From: Gnetum montanum | Lineage: Eukaryota; Streptophyta; Gnetopsida; Gnetales; Gnetaceae | Length of the DNA: 64,000 bases | Assembly (NCBI GenBank): GCA_015680685.1 | Contig: MNCI01004801.1 | Coordinates: 59,256 to 123,255 of the forward strand | Reading direction: 5' to 3' | In this document: positions 49,601 to 60,443 of the stretch, piece by piece | How positions within the stretch are numbered: the first letter of the stretch is position 1 | How the letters are laid out: each line of letters begins with the position of its first letter | The notes under the pieces: model-generated | What the model saw: only the letters and a program-made list of their open reading frames with translations | Database searches by the model: none | What the model was told of the DNA's origin: nothing | Program-made: the position numbers and the translations under genes

Positions 49601-50660
49601 ACGGGTGGGATACTCATGAAGGTCGAAGCCGATCTGCCCCATTACACCAGCACATACATTGCTGGTAGAGGTAAATGCCTTTATTGCCATTTCAGTCCAA
49701 GTTAAGGTATCACCATTGCCTACTAACTTGTTCTCATGGATAAAAAACCTATACCATACCTCATATGTTTATCTTACGCTTCAGACAATAGACATATAAT
49801 AACAATACCATCAATAGAACCACTTACCCCCCTGAATAATACACCGTGCCTGGTGGGTTCTGGAAGGCAGTCGAGACGTGAAGGGCCACAAACAAAGTGT
49901 TGTATGCATGGTAATAGCTAAATTGAGCCATTTCCCAGATCCAACTTAAGCACCTCAACCCTCTAGTGCTAAGTTCATGGTCCTAGGGACAACCAGTGTC
50001 AATAGCCCCATCTGTCAAGAACGCCAGAATCCCCTGTGTAGAGACCACTAACAGGTGCTCCAGAATGGTGCCGGTAACATCTCTCGACAAGTGTGACCAT
50101 ACAATAACGCTGTAGTTACGCAGTAAAAACTACAGAAACTCCAATGCACCCTTTTGAAACCATATGGCCTTCCCATGCAACTGAGTCTGAGGGGGAGGCA
50201 CATTAGGTACGATTGGGTTTACACAGCACAAAACCCCGAATATATCTAAGACGATTAGGATGGGTCTTAACATGATACTGTACAGAGAGAACAATAAACA
50301 CATCAACGTCTAGATTCAGATTTGCAGAAAATCTACAGATTACGCTTAGCTATTCATGCCAAAATCGCCTAAACCCTTGTAACAGTACAAGGTTTGTCCC
50401 TAACAACGGCGATAGACACGATCCTAGTATATAAACCCTCATGCTAACGCGAGGTCTATAGTCTAAAATTCTAATTTACCCAGATGATGCTACAAGAATA
50501 GACACTGCAAAAGTAACACAAATAAGCAAGGGATGGCCTACCGATTCAAAGGCGTAGGGTCTCTAACTTCGACCATTGCTTGTGATGCACGCAGAATGCT
50601 CCCTTGCACCTCGTCAATCTTGGCTAATTTTGCATTCTTCCCTCTCACTTTAGGTGCCAT
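46650..50660 (-). pseudogene. Antisense intron-containing gene of element C (best copy)
   Basis: Eight exons: 50660-50542 (119), 50277-49828 (450), 49748-49474 (275), 49378-48329 (1050), 48274-48056 (219), 47987-47859 (129), 47781-46965 (817) and 46883-46650 (234), about 1,100 codons. Every junction has GT and AG, and the frame is kept across exons 1-7. Intron 4 would be only 54 nt and could be read through in frame. Exon 2 has FCP1/NIF-like marks: LIVLD, GVLCC, EFL-x-FLL, VIVWS, NTLFVA and NPPGT. Exon 4 has a large unknown domain (FNWASYFAEEI, HYAFFIACLRRFAEFL). Exon 7 looks like coiled coil, and the end is acidic. Five stops in exons 2 and 4 are all TAG. A frameshift lies near 47540. The function is unknown. 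Confidence 0.7.
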
Positions 50661-50810
50661 TGTTACAGCTCCAACACCGTCGCACTATTGCACCTTCATG
50701 CCTTTGCAAACAATGCACTCCAATCTTCTGCTCCTCCTCCTTTCTCTCTGTAACAACTAGGAATTCAAATTCACGATAGAAAACAACCTGTCCTAAAGGA
50801 AAACTACTTA

Positions 50811-50816
50811 CTTATA
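50811..50816 (-). promoter_or_regulatory. TATA-like box of antisense gene in C
   Basis: TATAAG on the minus strand within GCATATAAGTAAG, 156 bases upstream of the ATG at 50660. The A copy has TATAAATA at a matching distance. Confidence 0.4.
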
Positions 50817-51151
50817 TGCAAAATTCAACCGACTTGATACCCAATTTCAGCAAGACTTGCCTTAATGCTAGTGTGAGCTGGAACCCGAGGATCGAGGTAT
50901 TAATTGCATCAGATATCGCACACATTACGGTCCAAAACGATCCTAAACTACTGTATCTTATCTCCTTGTAATCAGGTCTCATTAATTACAGGTTGTTCGT
51001 GAAATTTAAAATTCAGTTAGCTTTACACTCAGTAACGCCACGTCACAGCCTATACACTAAACTAAGCGTTATTCGTGAAGCACTTAACACATCAAACTTA
51101 GTATCTTTCTAATTACTCTTCTATTTGACAATTTTGCAGGATAGTTGACAG
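50817..51151. other. Divergent intergenic region of element C
   Basis: The spacer between the antisense promoter and the pol ATG. It contains weak remnants of the TAAACTA repeat only. A has a clear array here and B has lost the region. No other feature is seen. Confidence 0.5.
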
Positions 51152-54100
51152 ATGGACGAAATTTTATCTACAGCGCTAGTTTTAGCAAGCTCACATAGTG
51201 AAATCATTAGACAGCTTGATCCCACACTAATAGAAACTAACCTAGCCCTTAATGATGCAATCATAGCCACATCAGAAACATCTCTAGACTGGCCAGAGCA
51301 ATCGACACGCACGCTAGATCTGGAAGCTGGAGGTGTGACCGAAGATCCACTCAACGAGGTCTCTGTGGTTACGCATAGGGGTGAGATTAAAACTCTCAAG
51401 GTTAACTCTCTATTAGACCAAAAGGCAAGTGATGACATAAAACAAGTTCTCTAGAATAACATCACGGTGTTTGCATGGTCATACGAGAATATGCCGGGAC
51501 TAGACCCGAGATTAATTCAACACAACATAATCCTAGATTCCCATATCAAAGCCATCAGATAGAAAGCACGAAAAATCAAGCCGGAGGTCACGTTAGTAGT
51601 ATGTGATGAAATCACTAAACTGTACCAGGCTAGTTTTATTCATGCGGTTGATTACTCAGATTGGGTATCTAACATTGTAGTGGTTCCTAAAAAGACCGGA
51701 GGAATACGCATATGCATAGACTTCTGGGACTTGAACAAAGCTACAATTAAAGATAACTTCCCATTGCTGAGTATCGATCAATTAGTGGATACAACCGCTG
51801 GACATGCACTTTTGTCCTTTATGGATGGCTTCTCAGGCTACAACCAAATACGCATTAACCCAGAGCACGAGCTAACAATGACATTTATGACATCCTGGGG
51901 AACCTTTTGTTACACCATGATGCCTTTTGGCTTAAAAAACACTGGAGCGACATATCAGCGAGCCATAACATACATCTTTAGTGATTACCTCCTAGGGAGA
52001 CTGAATGATTATGTTGACGATATAGCTGTTAAATCCTTAAAGTAAGAAGATCATTCAGAGGATCTGGAGTTAGTTCTCGAAAGATGTTCTAAATATGATC
52101 TCCGACTCAACACAAAAAAGTGTGTGTTCTGAGTCAAGACTGGACGCATGCTGGGTTTTGTGGTATCAGAAACTGGCATACGCGTGGATCCTAACAAGGT
52201 CAAAGCCATTGGTGAACTGACACCCCCTACAAGTCTTAAGCAATTACGTGGATTACAGGGGAGGTTGCAGTTTATTAGGCGGTTCATCTCGAGATTAACT
52301 GACAAGTTACACCCTATGCAACATTTTCTTAAAAAGGTGATCAATTTCAAATGGACGGATGATTGTCAGCGTGCGTTTGACAGCTTGAAGCAAGAGCTTC
52401 AACGCTTGCCAATAGTTTTTCCGCCACAAATGGATCAACCATTTTATATCTACCTCGCAACTTCAGATGTAGCCTTAGCTACGTTACTCTATCAAAGGAG
52501 GGGTGACGGGTCAGAAGTACCCATCTACTACTTGAGTCATGCTCTATATGCGTATGAAACAAGGTACAACGAAGTAGAGCGTAACTGGTTAGCGTTAGTA
52601 TTTACACTCAAGAAGTGTAGACATTATCTTTTTTGTAGCCAAGTCAACATCATCTGTAAAAATAATATTCTTAGGACCATTACGCATAACTTATACGAAA
52701 GTAGCAAAATAGCTCGTTGGAAAGCTATCACAGCAGAATTCGACCTACATTACATTGGTCAATCTTCCACGAAAGGCCAAGCGATAGCCGACCAATTAAT
52801 AACATCACCTATTGATAATCAGGAAACCATAGAGCCTAAATTTCCAGATGAACATGTACATAGCTTAAGCCCTATCCTGATAGGCCCCAAAGCAACATTA
52901 TACTTCGACGGAGCTTCAACTATTAGAGGCGGTAGCGCCACTATAGTTATTACGCTATCACCTGAGGATGTGCATTTTCATGCTTATCACTTGACCTTCC
53001 CTTGTACGAAAAACGTGGCAGAGTATGAGGGACTCCTTAGGGGATTACTAACTACCTGCGAGCTCGATGTTCGACACTTGGCAATTAGGGGTGATTCGAT
53101 GCTTGTCATAAATCAAATTATAGGGGTCTACACCTGCAAGGCCTCACATTTACAGCCCTATTACGATATGGCTAAAGATCTTCTAAAGTGGTTCACGACC
53201 ATCGATGCCCAACACGTGCGACGCACTGATAATACTCTAGCCGACGCACTGGCTACACTGGCTTTGAACATACCCTCACACTTATTTGACACCTGTCTCG
53301 CATTAATAACAGATTGCATAGATTCCATCATTTAGGTGGTGCAAATATCCTCTCTGCTCGAGGACAGAACGCCAGAGTGGTACGATAGCATCAAGACTTA
53401 CCTCTTGCATGGCGAGCCACTGCACAAACTAACCCACGCGTAGAAAGATGCAATCCACAAACGAGCTAGGCAGTACGTCATCATAGGAGACAGTACTCTG
53501 TATAGACGCTCTTTTGATGGTGTGCTGCTCACTTGCATTAACAAGGACCAAGCACAATGTATAGTTGGTAAGGTCCATGAGGGATTATGCGGAGGACACA
53601 TAGCACCAAGGGCTATGGCTGCAAAAATCCATCGCTTAGGGTATTACTGGCCATACATGGAAAAATATTGCCTAACAAAGGTTAAAAATTGCAACACATG
53701 TCAGCGCTACACAAATCTTATACACGTGTCGCCTACAGAGTTACATATGACTCAAATAACATGGTCGTTCCAATGATGGGGACTAGACATCATAGGTCCC
53801 ATCACACCAAAATCTTCCGCAGGTCATAGTTTCATAATTACCGCCACTGAATATTTCACGAAGTGGGTAGAAGCTATTCCTCTACGGAAGATCACATCTC
53901 AACAGATTTGCCATTTCATCTTAGATAACATTGTAACCAGATTTGGTCTCGCGATGACTATTGTGACCGATAACGGGCCACAGTTTAGTAGTACGGAAAC
54001 CAAATCTTTCTGTGATAGCCTTGGCATTAAACAATATTTTTCCTCACCCTATTACCCGTAAGCGAATGGTTAAGCTGAAGCCACAAAAAAGGTCATCATC

Positions 54101-54619
54101 AATCTGCTCAAGAAAATACTTGACAGCAACAAGAGGCGGTGGCACGAAAAAATCCTCTATGTGCTATGGGCATACCGCACTACATGTAGGACAGCTACAG
54201 ACAGTATGCCCTATAGCCTAGTCTACAGATTTGAGGCAATGCTGCCCCTCGAATTACAAATTCCTTCTCTGAGAATGATCCTCTCCATGATTATAAATGA
54301 GGCTCAACACATTGAGTCTCGAATCAGGGATCTGGATTCAGTAGAGGAGAAGCGAGTACAGACGCTTGATACGATCGAAAAGTATCAAGACAGGCAGAGG
54401 CAAAAGCATCGTCACAATCTTTAGCAGTGTCCAATCAAGAAGGGAGATTTAGTTCTCAAGGCCATCCGTGAACCAGTGGGCAAATTCTATGCAAATTGGG
54501 AGGGCCCCTTCTTGGTGACTGATGTGTATGGCAACGGAGCATTCAAGCTAGCAGACAATGACGACAACAAGCTACCAAATCCTGTTAATCATATATATCT
54601 GAAGCGATACTACATATAG
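51152..54619 (+). pseudogene. Element C pol: RT, RNase H, second RNase H, integrase
   Basis: A single frame of 1,156 codons from the ATG at 51152 to the TAG at 54619, with ten internal stops and no frameshift. The RT core covers 51640-52040 (GFSGYNQI, MPFGLKN, YVDD near 52010). RNase H is at about 52440-52740 (YLSHALYAYE). The second RNase H-like domain is at about 52890-53290 (YFDGAST, NVAEYEGLLRGL, RGDSMLVINQ, DNTLADALATLAL). Integrase is at 53570-54240 (HEGLCGGH, C-N-T-C zinc finger, LDIIGP and TDNGP acidic residues). The C-terminal part includes KKGDLVLKAI and ends LKRYYI. The stops are five TAG, three TAA and two TGA, mostly at Gln in relatives. Confidence 0.92.
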
Positions 54620-54639
54620 CTGCATCTCTAGTGTGAACA

Positions 54640-55140
54640 TCAGGTATGGCAATAATCGTCTGCTATGATGCTAAACTGGCAAGAACCGTCTGCTACGACA
54701 TAAAACTGGCACTCCCTTAATGCATCCGCCACGACGCTAAGGCATTAATCGTTTGCCATGACGTAAAAATGGCAAGTTGCCATCGTCTGCTATGACGTAA
54801 AACTGATAGCATTGTATAGATCTGCCACGACGAAAAACTGGCATCTTTTGCATGCATCTGCCACAACGCTAAATTGGCACTGGTAGTCTGCCATGACACA
54901 AAACTGGTACAGGTAAGTAGTCATTTGCTGAGATGTAATACTAGCATAGACTTGTCCCTGGGTCATGACGTAAAACTGACACCCATAGCACGGTCTGCTG
55001 AGACCATAAATCAGCTTTGCCACCGTTTGCTACGACGTAAAATTAGCATTGCTCAGTCTGCCTAGACTTTAAACTGGGACCATGGTCTGCTGAGACTTAA
55101 AACCATCAATGACAGTCTACCAAGACTTAAAACTGGGATG
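54640..55140 (+). repeat. Element C post-pol array
   Basis: About fifteen units of (T/C)TGCTA(C/T)GACGTAAAACTGGC, 28-40 bases apart, starting right after pol. The last units change to GTCTGCTGAGAC-TTAAAAC. This is the longest of the arrays. Confidence 0.85.
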
Positions 55141-56305
55141 CATAAGCTGCTATCATGCAAGTCAAGCGAACGTGATCCTCTCTGTGTAGCCGCAAGACAA
55201 ACGGGGTGGGACGCTGAGACAGCCCCAGCGTCACTACCTCACTGGCATTCTGCTAATCTCTTGGATGTGCTGAAGGGCATACTACTGACCCCTCGGAGAT
55301 ACCATCACCGCACCCATTCTGGCGGTAGTACCTCTGAGAGGTTAGTTCCATCACCCGGAGCCCCAAAGGCGTTCTCATCAATTATGACTTTGGGGATATC
55401 CGTTCATCATCGCTATCAGGCCCTGGCTTCACAGATTCATCTCGCTAGTCCTTTACATAACCTATCAGGTGCGCCAAGTTTGATGTTCTTTGGTGATGAT
55501 ATGCTGGGCTAAGCGTCAAGGTTGAAGACTCTGGCCTCGTGCTACAGTTCCTCCTTCATGGCCCAATCACTTTATCTCGCCTTCAATAGCACTTGTTTCA
55601 ACAACCTCGCCCGTGATCCGCACAAACAATGGTACCCTCTGTCTGCTTTTGGTTGCAGGTTACTTGTTACGAGGACGTCGTTCGAAGGTGCGTTCATCTA
55701 AGTGGTGTAATACCGACAGCATTTTGATATGGCTGCTTAAGTTGTCTTGTCCACTCGGAGGGTGCATCCTTGTGTTCCTCATAATCCTACCCTTAATCCT
55801 TGTCATTACTTTTAACTATCCCATCCACTTCCCGTATGCAAAATGTACATACGCAGCACATGCTTTCCGCATTCGCATTACAATGAAGTCCATAAGTCGG
55901 CGTAATGCAACTCACCTAGTGGACACAAAAAAAAAGAGTGGGGGGGTCGGCAAAATGGGTGAAACACATCTCACCCAGGCCATGCAGATGCAACACAATG
56001 CATCTACGCAACCTCCTTTAACACAAAATGAAGGCATAACTCCATGCACACGCAATCGCAGGAGAAAGCCTATTTGTTTATGTGTAAAAACGTCTTCCCC
56101 AAACCTCATTTGAGTGTTCCCTAAACCTTTTTCTTCCTATACCATCCTAGCTTCGGATTCCCTCATCTCTACACCTCTACGTTGATAGGGAAACACTTGA
56201 GTACCTATTGATAAATGTTGTTGGTACTTTCATCGGTCTGGTGTTTCGTATTCTTTGTCGATGTCTTTCGGGCAAGCCCTCTAACCGTCAACAAAGAGGG
56301 GTCAT
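55141..56305 (+). other. Element C 3' untranslated region and polypurine tract
   Basis: Two frames (55138-55512 and 55613-56113) are open for 124 and 166 codons but have no homologue in A or B and no recognisable domain, so I do not call them genes. Layout matches the B 3' region. The polypurine tract CAACAAAGAGGGGTCAT is at 56289-56305. Confidence 0.6.
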
Positions 56306-57865
56306 TGAAACACCGTGAAAATTATGAATCGACCTCAGGTAAAGATTCACAATTTAGGTGAAAGTACATGACAGAATTCCAGAAGGGAGAACAAGGCAAG
56401 GCAAGGCAAAGAGGCGCGCAGCATCAAGTCTTCGGGTTCCTTTATAGATTTATAATCTTACTATGTTTTCTATCTTTACGCTATATTACGCAACATAGTG
56501 TAATAATGCTCAGCGTAATTCTGCTTAACATAGTCTGATATTGGAAGGTGGCTTACTTCAGTAGATTTGGTGAAGCTTAAGGCCTAAGCAGCGTAATATG
56601 CGACTTCTTGTGTATTCTGCTAAGTCTTTTGTCCAAGGGCGGATTTACGCTCTGTTACGCAATGCAGCGTAAGGAGCTTCGAAAAGGTCAAAGAGAGTTC
56701 AAAGGAAGCGCAACAGATCAACTCTTTTCTCTTTTTGTGCAGATTGATCACCTTACGCTCGTTACGCAACGCAACGTATGTTAGCGTAATTCATCGTCAA
56801 GTTAATCATTGTTTACGCTTCACTACGCTCGGCAGCGTGAATGAGCGTAAAAAAACTTGAGTCCATTATTTTCATGCTTTGTTATGCTCTTTCATGTGAC
56901 GCAACGCGAACGAGCGTAATGTAGCCCAAAGTCAGCTAAGACATGCCCGATGCACATTTGTTATTCATACGCACAATACACAGATGAGCGTATTGTGCGT
57001 AATCACGAATTTCAACACAAGGATGGTCAAGTCAACGATCTTCCGAAAGGTTTGAAACACGTGTCATCACAACCATGCCTTCTCCACATGTTGTCAAACT
57101 TATAAATACCTCAGTTGGAAAGAAGACATAGAGACAGACAGAGAAAGAGGGTAGCATTTTGGCAATCTTTTGGCAGCACTATCTTTTAACAGAGACAGGA
57201 GACATTTTGCTTGAGCATTGGCAACAGGAGCGATTGGCCCTTTGGCAAGGACACAACCTTCTCCATTGGTGATCATTGGCAGTTCCAAGTAGAGACTATC
57301 CAAAGCGAAAAAGATAGATCAGAGATCGCGAGATCATCTGGTGAGGTTGGCAAGATCTATTGGCTAGACACAGTTGGTTGATAGGCATCCGAGCTTGACC
57401 TTCCTTGGACTCTGTCTTTGGCATTTGAGGTAGACCGAGCTCTATTCTGCACTCCTTGTTAAATAGTTTTCTTATTATTTTGTGTATGTTTCCACACAAG
57501 ATAATCGGGATCTTCCCATTGTAACTTTGTATCCAAAGTACTCATTTCTTTCGGGTCAAAGTATAGATCTTGAAATCACGCATTTCTCTTAGATCTGATT
57601 CCCTTTGTAGTGTTAACTTTGTCATTATAGCAATTTATTTACATCATTTTCCTCTCCTTTCATGATTTATCGAATCAGATCGTCCCACGAAACATCTACA
57701 ATTTTCATCCGTTTACTGATTTAGTAAGTCCCTGTTTGATCGACAAGACCGTTCAGGGCACTATAGATTCATTTTCTCTAGCACAGCCCTCACACGGATC
57801 CATGGTTAGATTGTGTACACGGATTTTGTTTGGTATTCCAGCTACCGAAATTTTCCATCGTTACA
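56306..57865 (+). repeat. Element C 3' LTR
   Basis: Starts TGAAACACCGTGAAAATTA and ends ...TTTTCCATCGTTACA. TATAAATA is at 57101-57108. It is collinear with 40537-42097, and differences are mainly C/T or G/A. Confidence 0.92.
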
Positions 57866-60253
57866 ATCGCCATGTATGATGACTTGTCCACCTTCGTATG
57901 GAAGGTAGATTTCTTGATGTATCGGTGAGGAAACAACCGGTTGTTGGGCTAGCCAAGGTCTACCAAGAATCATGTTGAAACTTGTCATCTCTTCTATGAT
58001 AGTGAACTCCATGTTGGTGGGGAATTTTTCTACTACCACAAAGGCTAAGTTGATTGTGCCCTTAACTATGACACATGATTTGTTGAAGGATTTTAAACAC
58101 GTGGTTTTCATTGGCATGATCTCGTCTGTCATGCCTAGCTTGTCGATGATGGAGTATAAAGCTACATTTGTTGCCGCACCATCATCAACGTGCACTTTGC
58201 GAATGGTACATTGCCCAACACATACACTGATCAACAATGGAGTTGTTGTGACTTCCCCTCGTTTGGGGTTACATTTAACTGCATCATCGCAGAAGGCTAA
58301 GGTGTTTGAACCCAATACTTGTGGTAATCATTGCAGGGATGGATGCCATGTTAGCAGGGATGTCCTCTATAATAGGAATGGATGCTAACGTTTACACTAA
58401 GGCTTTGCGATGGGCTGATGATGTCATGACCAGGTCGTACAAGCTCATGGTTGTGTTTTTTTGTTTAAGCGTTTGTTTCACCTAGGCTAGTGTAGCTACA
58501 AAGTCCATGTTGTTTGCCATTGTGTTGGTTGCCTCTATATGGGTCGAGGGCTTAGGCTTGGTTTGTTTGGGATTAGGGGTAGGGCCCCCAGTGTTCAGTT
58601 TCTATGTACTAGGTGTGGCCTTTGCTTTGGCTATGGGTGTTGTTCATTGTTCGTTCGTCCTCTTCTATTGCCATTTGGTTTGCTTACCCATTTTTCCCAT
58701 GTTTGGGCTTTGGGTAGGTGAGGGGCCATAGTGTGGTGGCACCTTTATGACAAATGGTAGTTTAGGAGGTGTCGTTGTTGTTTGAATAGCTTGTTGTAGC
58801 ACCTTGATAATGAAAGGCTTCTTTGTTATCGTCGTTGGTGCATCGTGCCAGTTTAACATCTTAGCGGACGATGACATTTCCTTCTAGTTTAATGTCTTAG
58901 TGAACATGTGAGGTGGTGGTACTTTAACCACGAAAGGTATCATCGGTGCTCTAGGTGGCACCTTGATGATGATGAGAGGCCTCTTTCTTGTGGAGGTGGA
59001 GGGGATTATTACCTTGCTGGGAGGCACACGGATGACAGAAGGTTGCCGCATAGGTTTAGGCTTACTCTCTATGCCAATGGAGTTTATGACATAGGAGGCA
59101 TCATCCATACTGGGTTGATTCAAGGTGTTGACGTTCAGTTGGCCCCGTTATATCATTTCTTGTAGATCATCCTATAACACATGGTAGGTGTCAGTGTTCT
59201 GACCGGACATCTAGTGGTAGTGATAGAATTGATCTAACTTGAAATGTTGTGGAACCGGGGGCTCGTTTGATACTGCTAAGGTGGGGTTCCTCAGTAGCTT
59301 GCAGTACTTGTTGTGTCGGTGATGAGCATTCTTCACTATGTGTTTGTATTGGATTTTCCTGGCTTTAAGGAGTTGCTCTAGTAGTTCAGAAGGTCACGTA
59401 GGTAGTAGCGTGTACTTAGAGCGATCCTTGCACTGAAAGTTGGATAGTGATGTGGCGATTGTTGTTGTGGTCAGGTTGGTACTAGTGTTTGTGGTTTTTG
59501 TGCTTGTGGCTACAGTTGGTGATGTTTCCTTTTACTTGGCAACATGTTCATTTTTTTAAGCCAGGTGGGATCATTGCTAGTTTGTGCAACTTGTTTTATG
59601 TTCATGATTTGTGTGAATGCTTGGCTCAACATTTGAGCGCTTAGGTAGTATAGCTTTGACTTAACAAAGTCATTCACTACTCCCTTAAGAATTGTAAGGA
59701 AATACGTTTTAGGGATGGGCTCATGAAATTCGTTAAGGACTACACTCCATCGTTGGATGAACTTCTGCACAGGCTCAAGTGGTGCTTGTTTCACCTATAT
59801 CAGAGTGTCTAGTGTTGCTTTAGTCTTCAGGTTGTACTTAAACCTGGTAACGAACTAGTGTAACAAATCCTTAAGAGAAGATATGGAGTTACATGGCAGG
59901 GCTAAGTACTAGTCTAAGGCTACGCCTGTTAAGGACATAGCAAACATGCACAAGATTGCATGGGGCCAAGCTTAAAGCAATAGAGTTTCTGATCGAAACG
60001 TGACTAAGTGAGCATTCGGATCTCCCTTCCCGTTGTACTTGGTTAACTGGGGCAGTGTGATTCCCTTAGGTAAAGCTAATGGTGGCACTGAAGAGTTAAT
60101 TGGATCATTGTGGTAGAAGTCCAATACTTTAACTACTTCGGTGTTGGCGATTTTGAGGTGCTTTACCTCATTAGCTAACGCTTGCATCCATTTTTTTACT
60201 TCTGCCCACTCTTGAGTGGTAGGCAGATTAGTTAGTTGGAAAGATTGTGTCAT
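57866..60253 (-). pseudogene. Element D Gag-protease, right of C
   Basis: The minus-strand ATG at 60253 (MTQSFQLTNL) is followed by the Gag core (LPQLTKYNGKGDPNAHL at about 60030, KFIQRWSVVLNEF at about 59765, KSKLYYL at about 59650). A linker frame at 59123-58665 has at least five PF(V/I)IKVPP-like repeats. The protease frame at 58315-57866 has V-D-D-G-A-A near 58190 and M-I-L-G-R-P-W-L near 57965. It breaks after I-I-H-G-D where C inserted and continues at 40531. Several stops and two frameshifts occur in the linker. Confidence 0.82.
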
Positions 60254-60443
60254 CCTTATCTCTCTTTTCTGATGCTATTCATAGCATCTAGATGTAAGTT
60301 TTCTTCTCAAACACTGCATCCAACACTTAGTTTTCTTACCCAGACATTGGTCACACTGACATTGGTCACGTTGATGTTGGTTGGAAAGCTTTACGCTGAC
60401 ATTGGTCATGTTGACGTTGACATTGTGTCATCAATTGGTTGGA
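60254..60443 (-). other. Element D odd leader with GACATTGGTCACGTTGA repeats
   Basis: This stretch should hold the last 320 bases of the 5' LTR, the primer site and the leader. Instead it has four or five short tandem copies of a GACATTGGTCA(C/T)GTTGA unit (60350-60425). I see no LTR end and no primer site here. Confidence 0.5.

Larger units (their letters stand above)
40537..57865 (+). mobile_element. Element C: best preserved full-length Tat-type retrotransposon
   Basis: 17.3 kb with two LTRs of about 1.56 kb, a leader, gag-protease, antisense gene, pol in one frame, two arrays and the polypurine tract. Flanks are ATCAT (40532-40536) and ATCGC (57866-57870), differing by two transitions. 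D's protease frame continues across it. By hand count about 8 of the first 160 LTR bases differ between ends, so it is the youngest insertion that can be dated here. Stops in gag and pol make it non-functional. Confidence 0.92.

Noticed and set aside
54640-55140. Regularly spaced repeats resembling a CRISPR array
   Set aside because: Units are degenerate, spacing varies, there are no unique equal-length spacers or cas genes, and the same arrays recur in related retrotransposons.
55138-56113. Two open frames of 124 and 166 codons after pol in C, considered as an envelope-like gene
   Set aside because: No counterpart in A or B 3' regions and no signal peptide or domain I can defend. One hydrophobic stretch is not enough.
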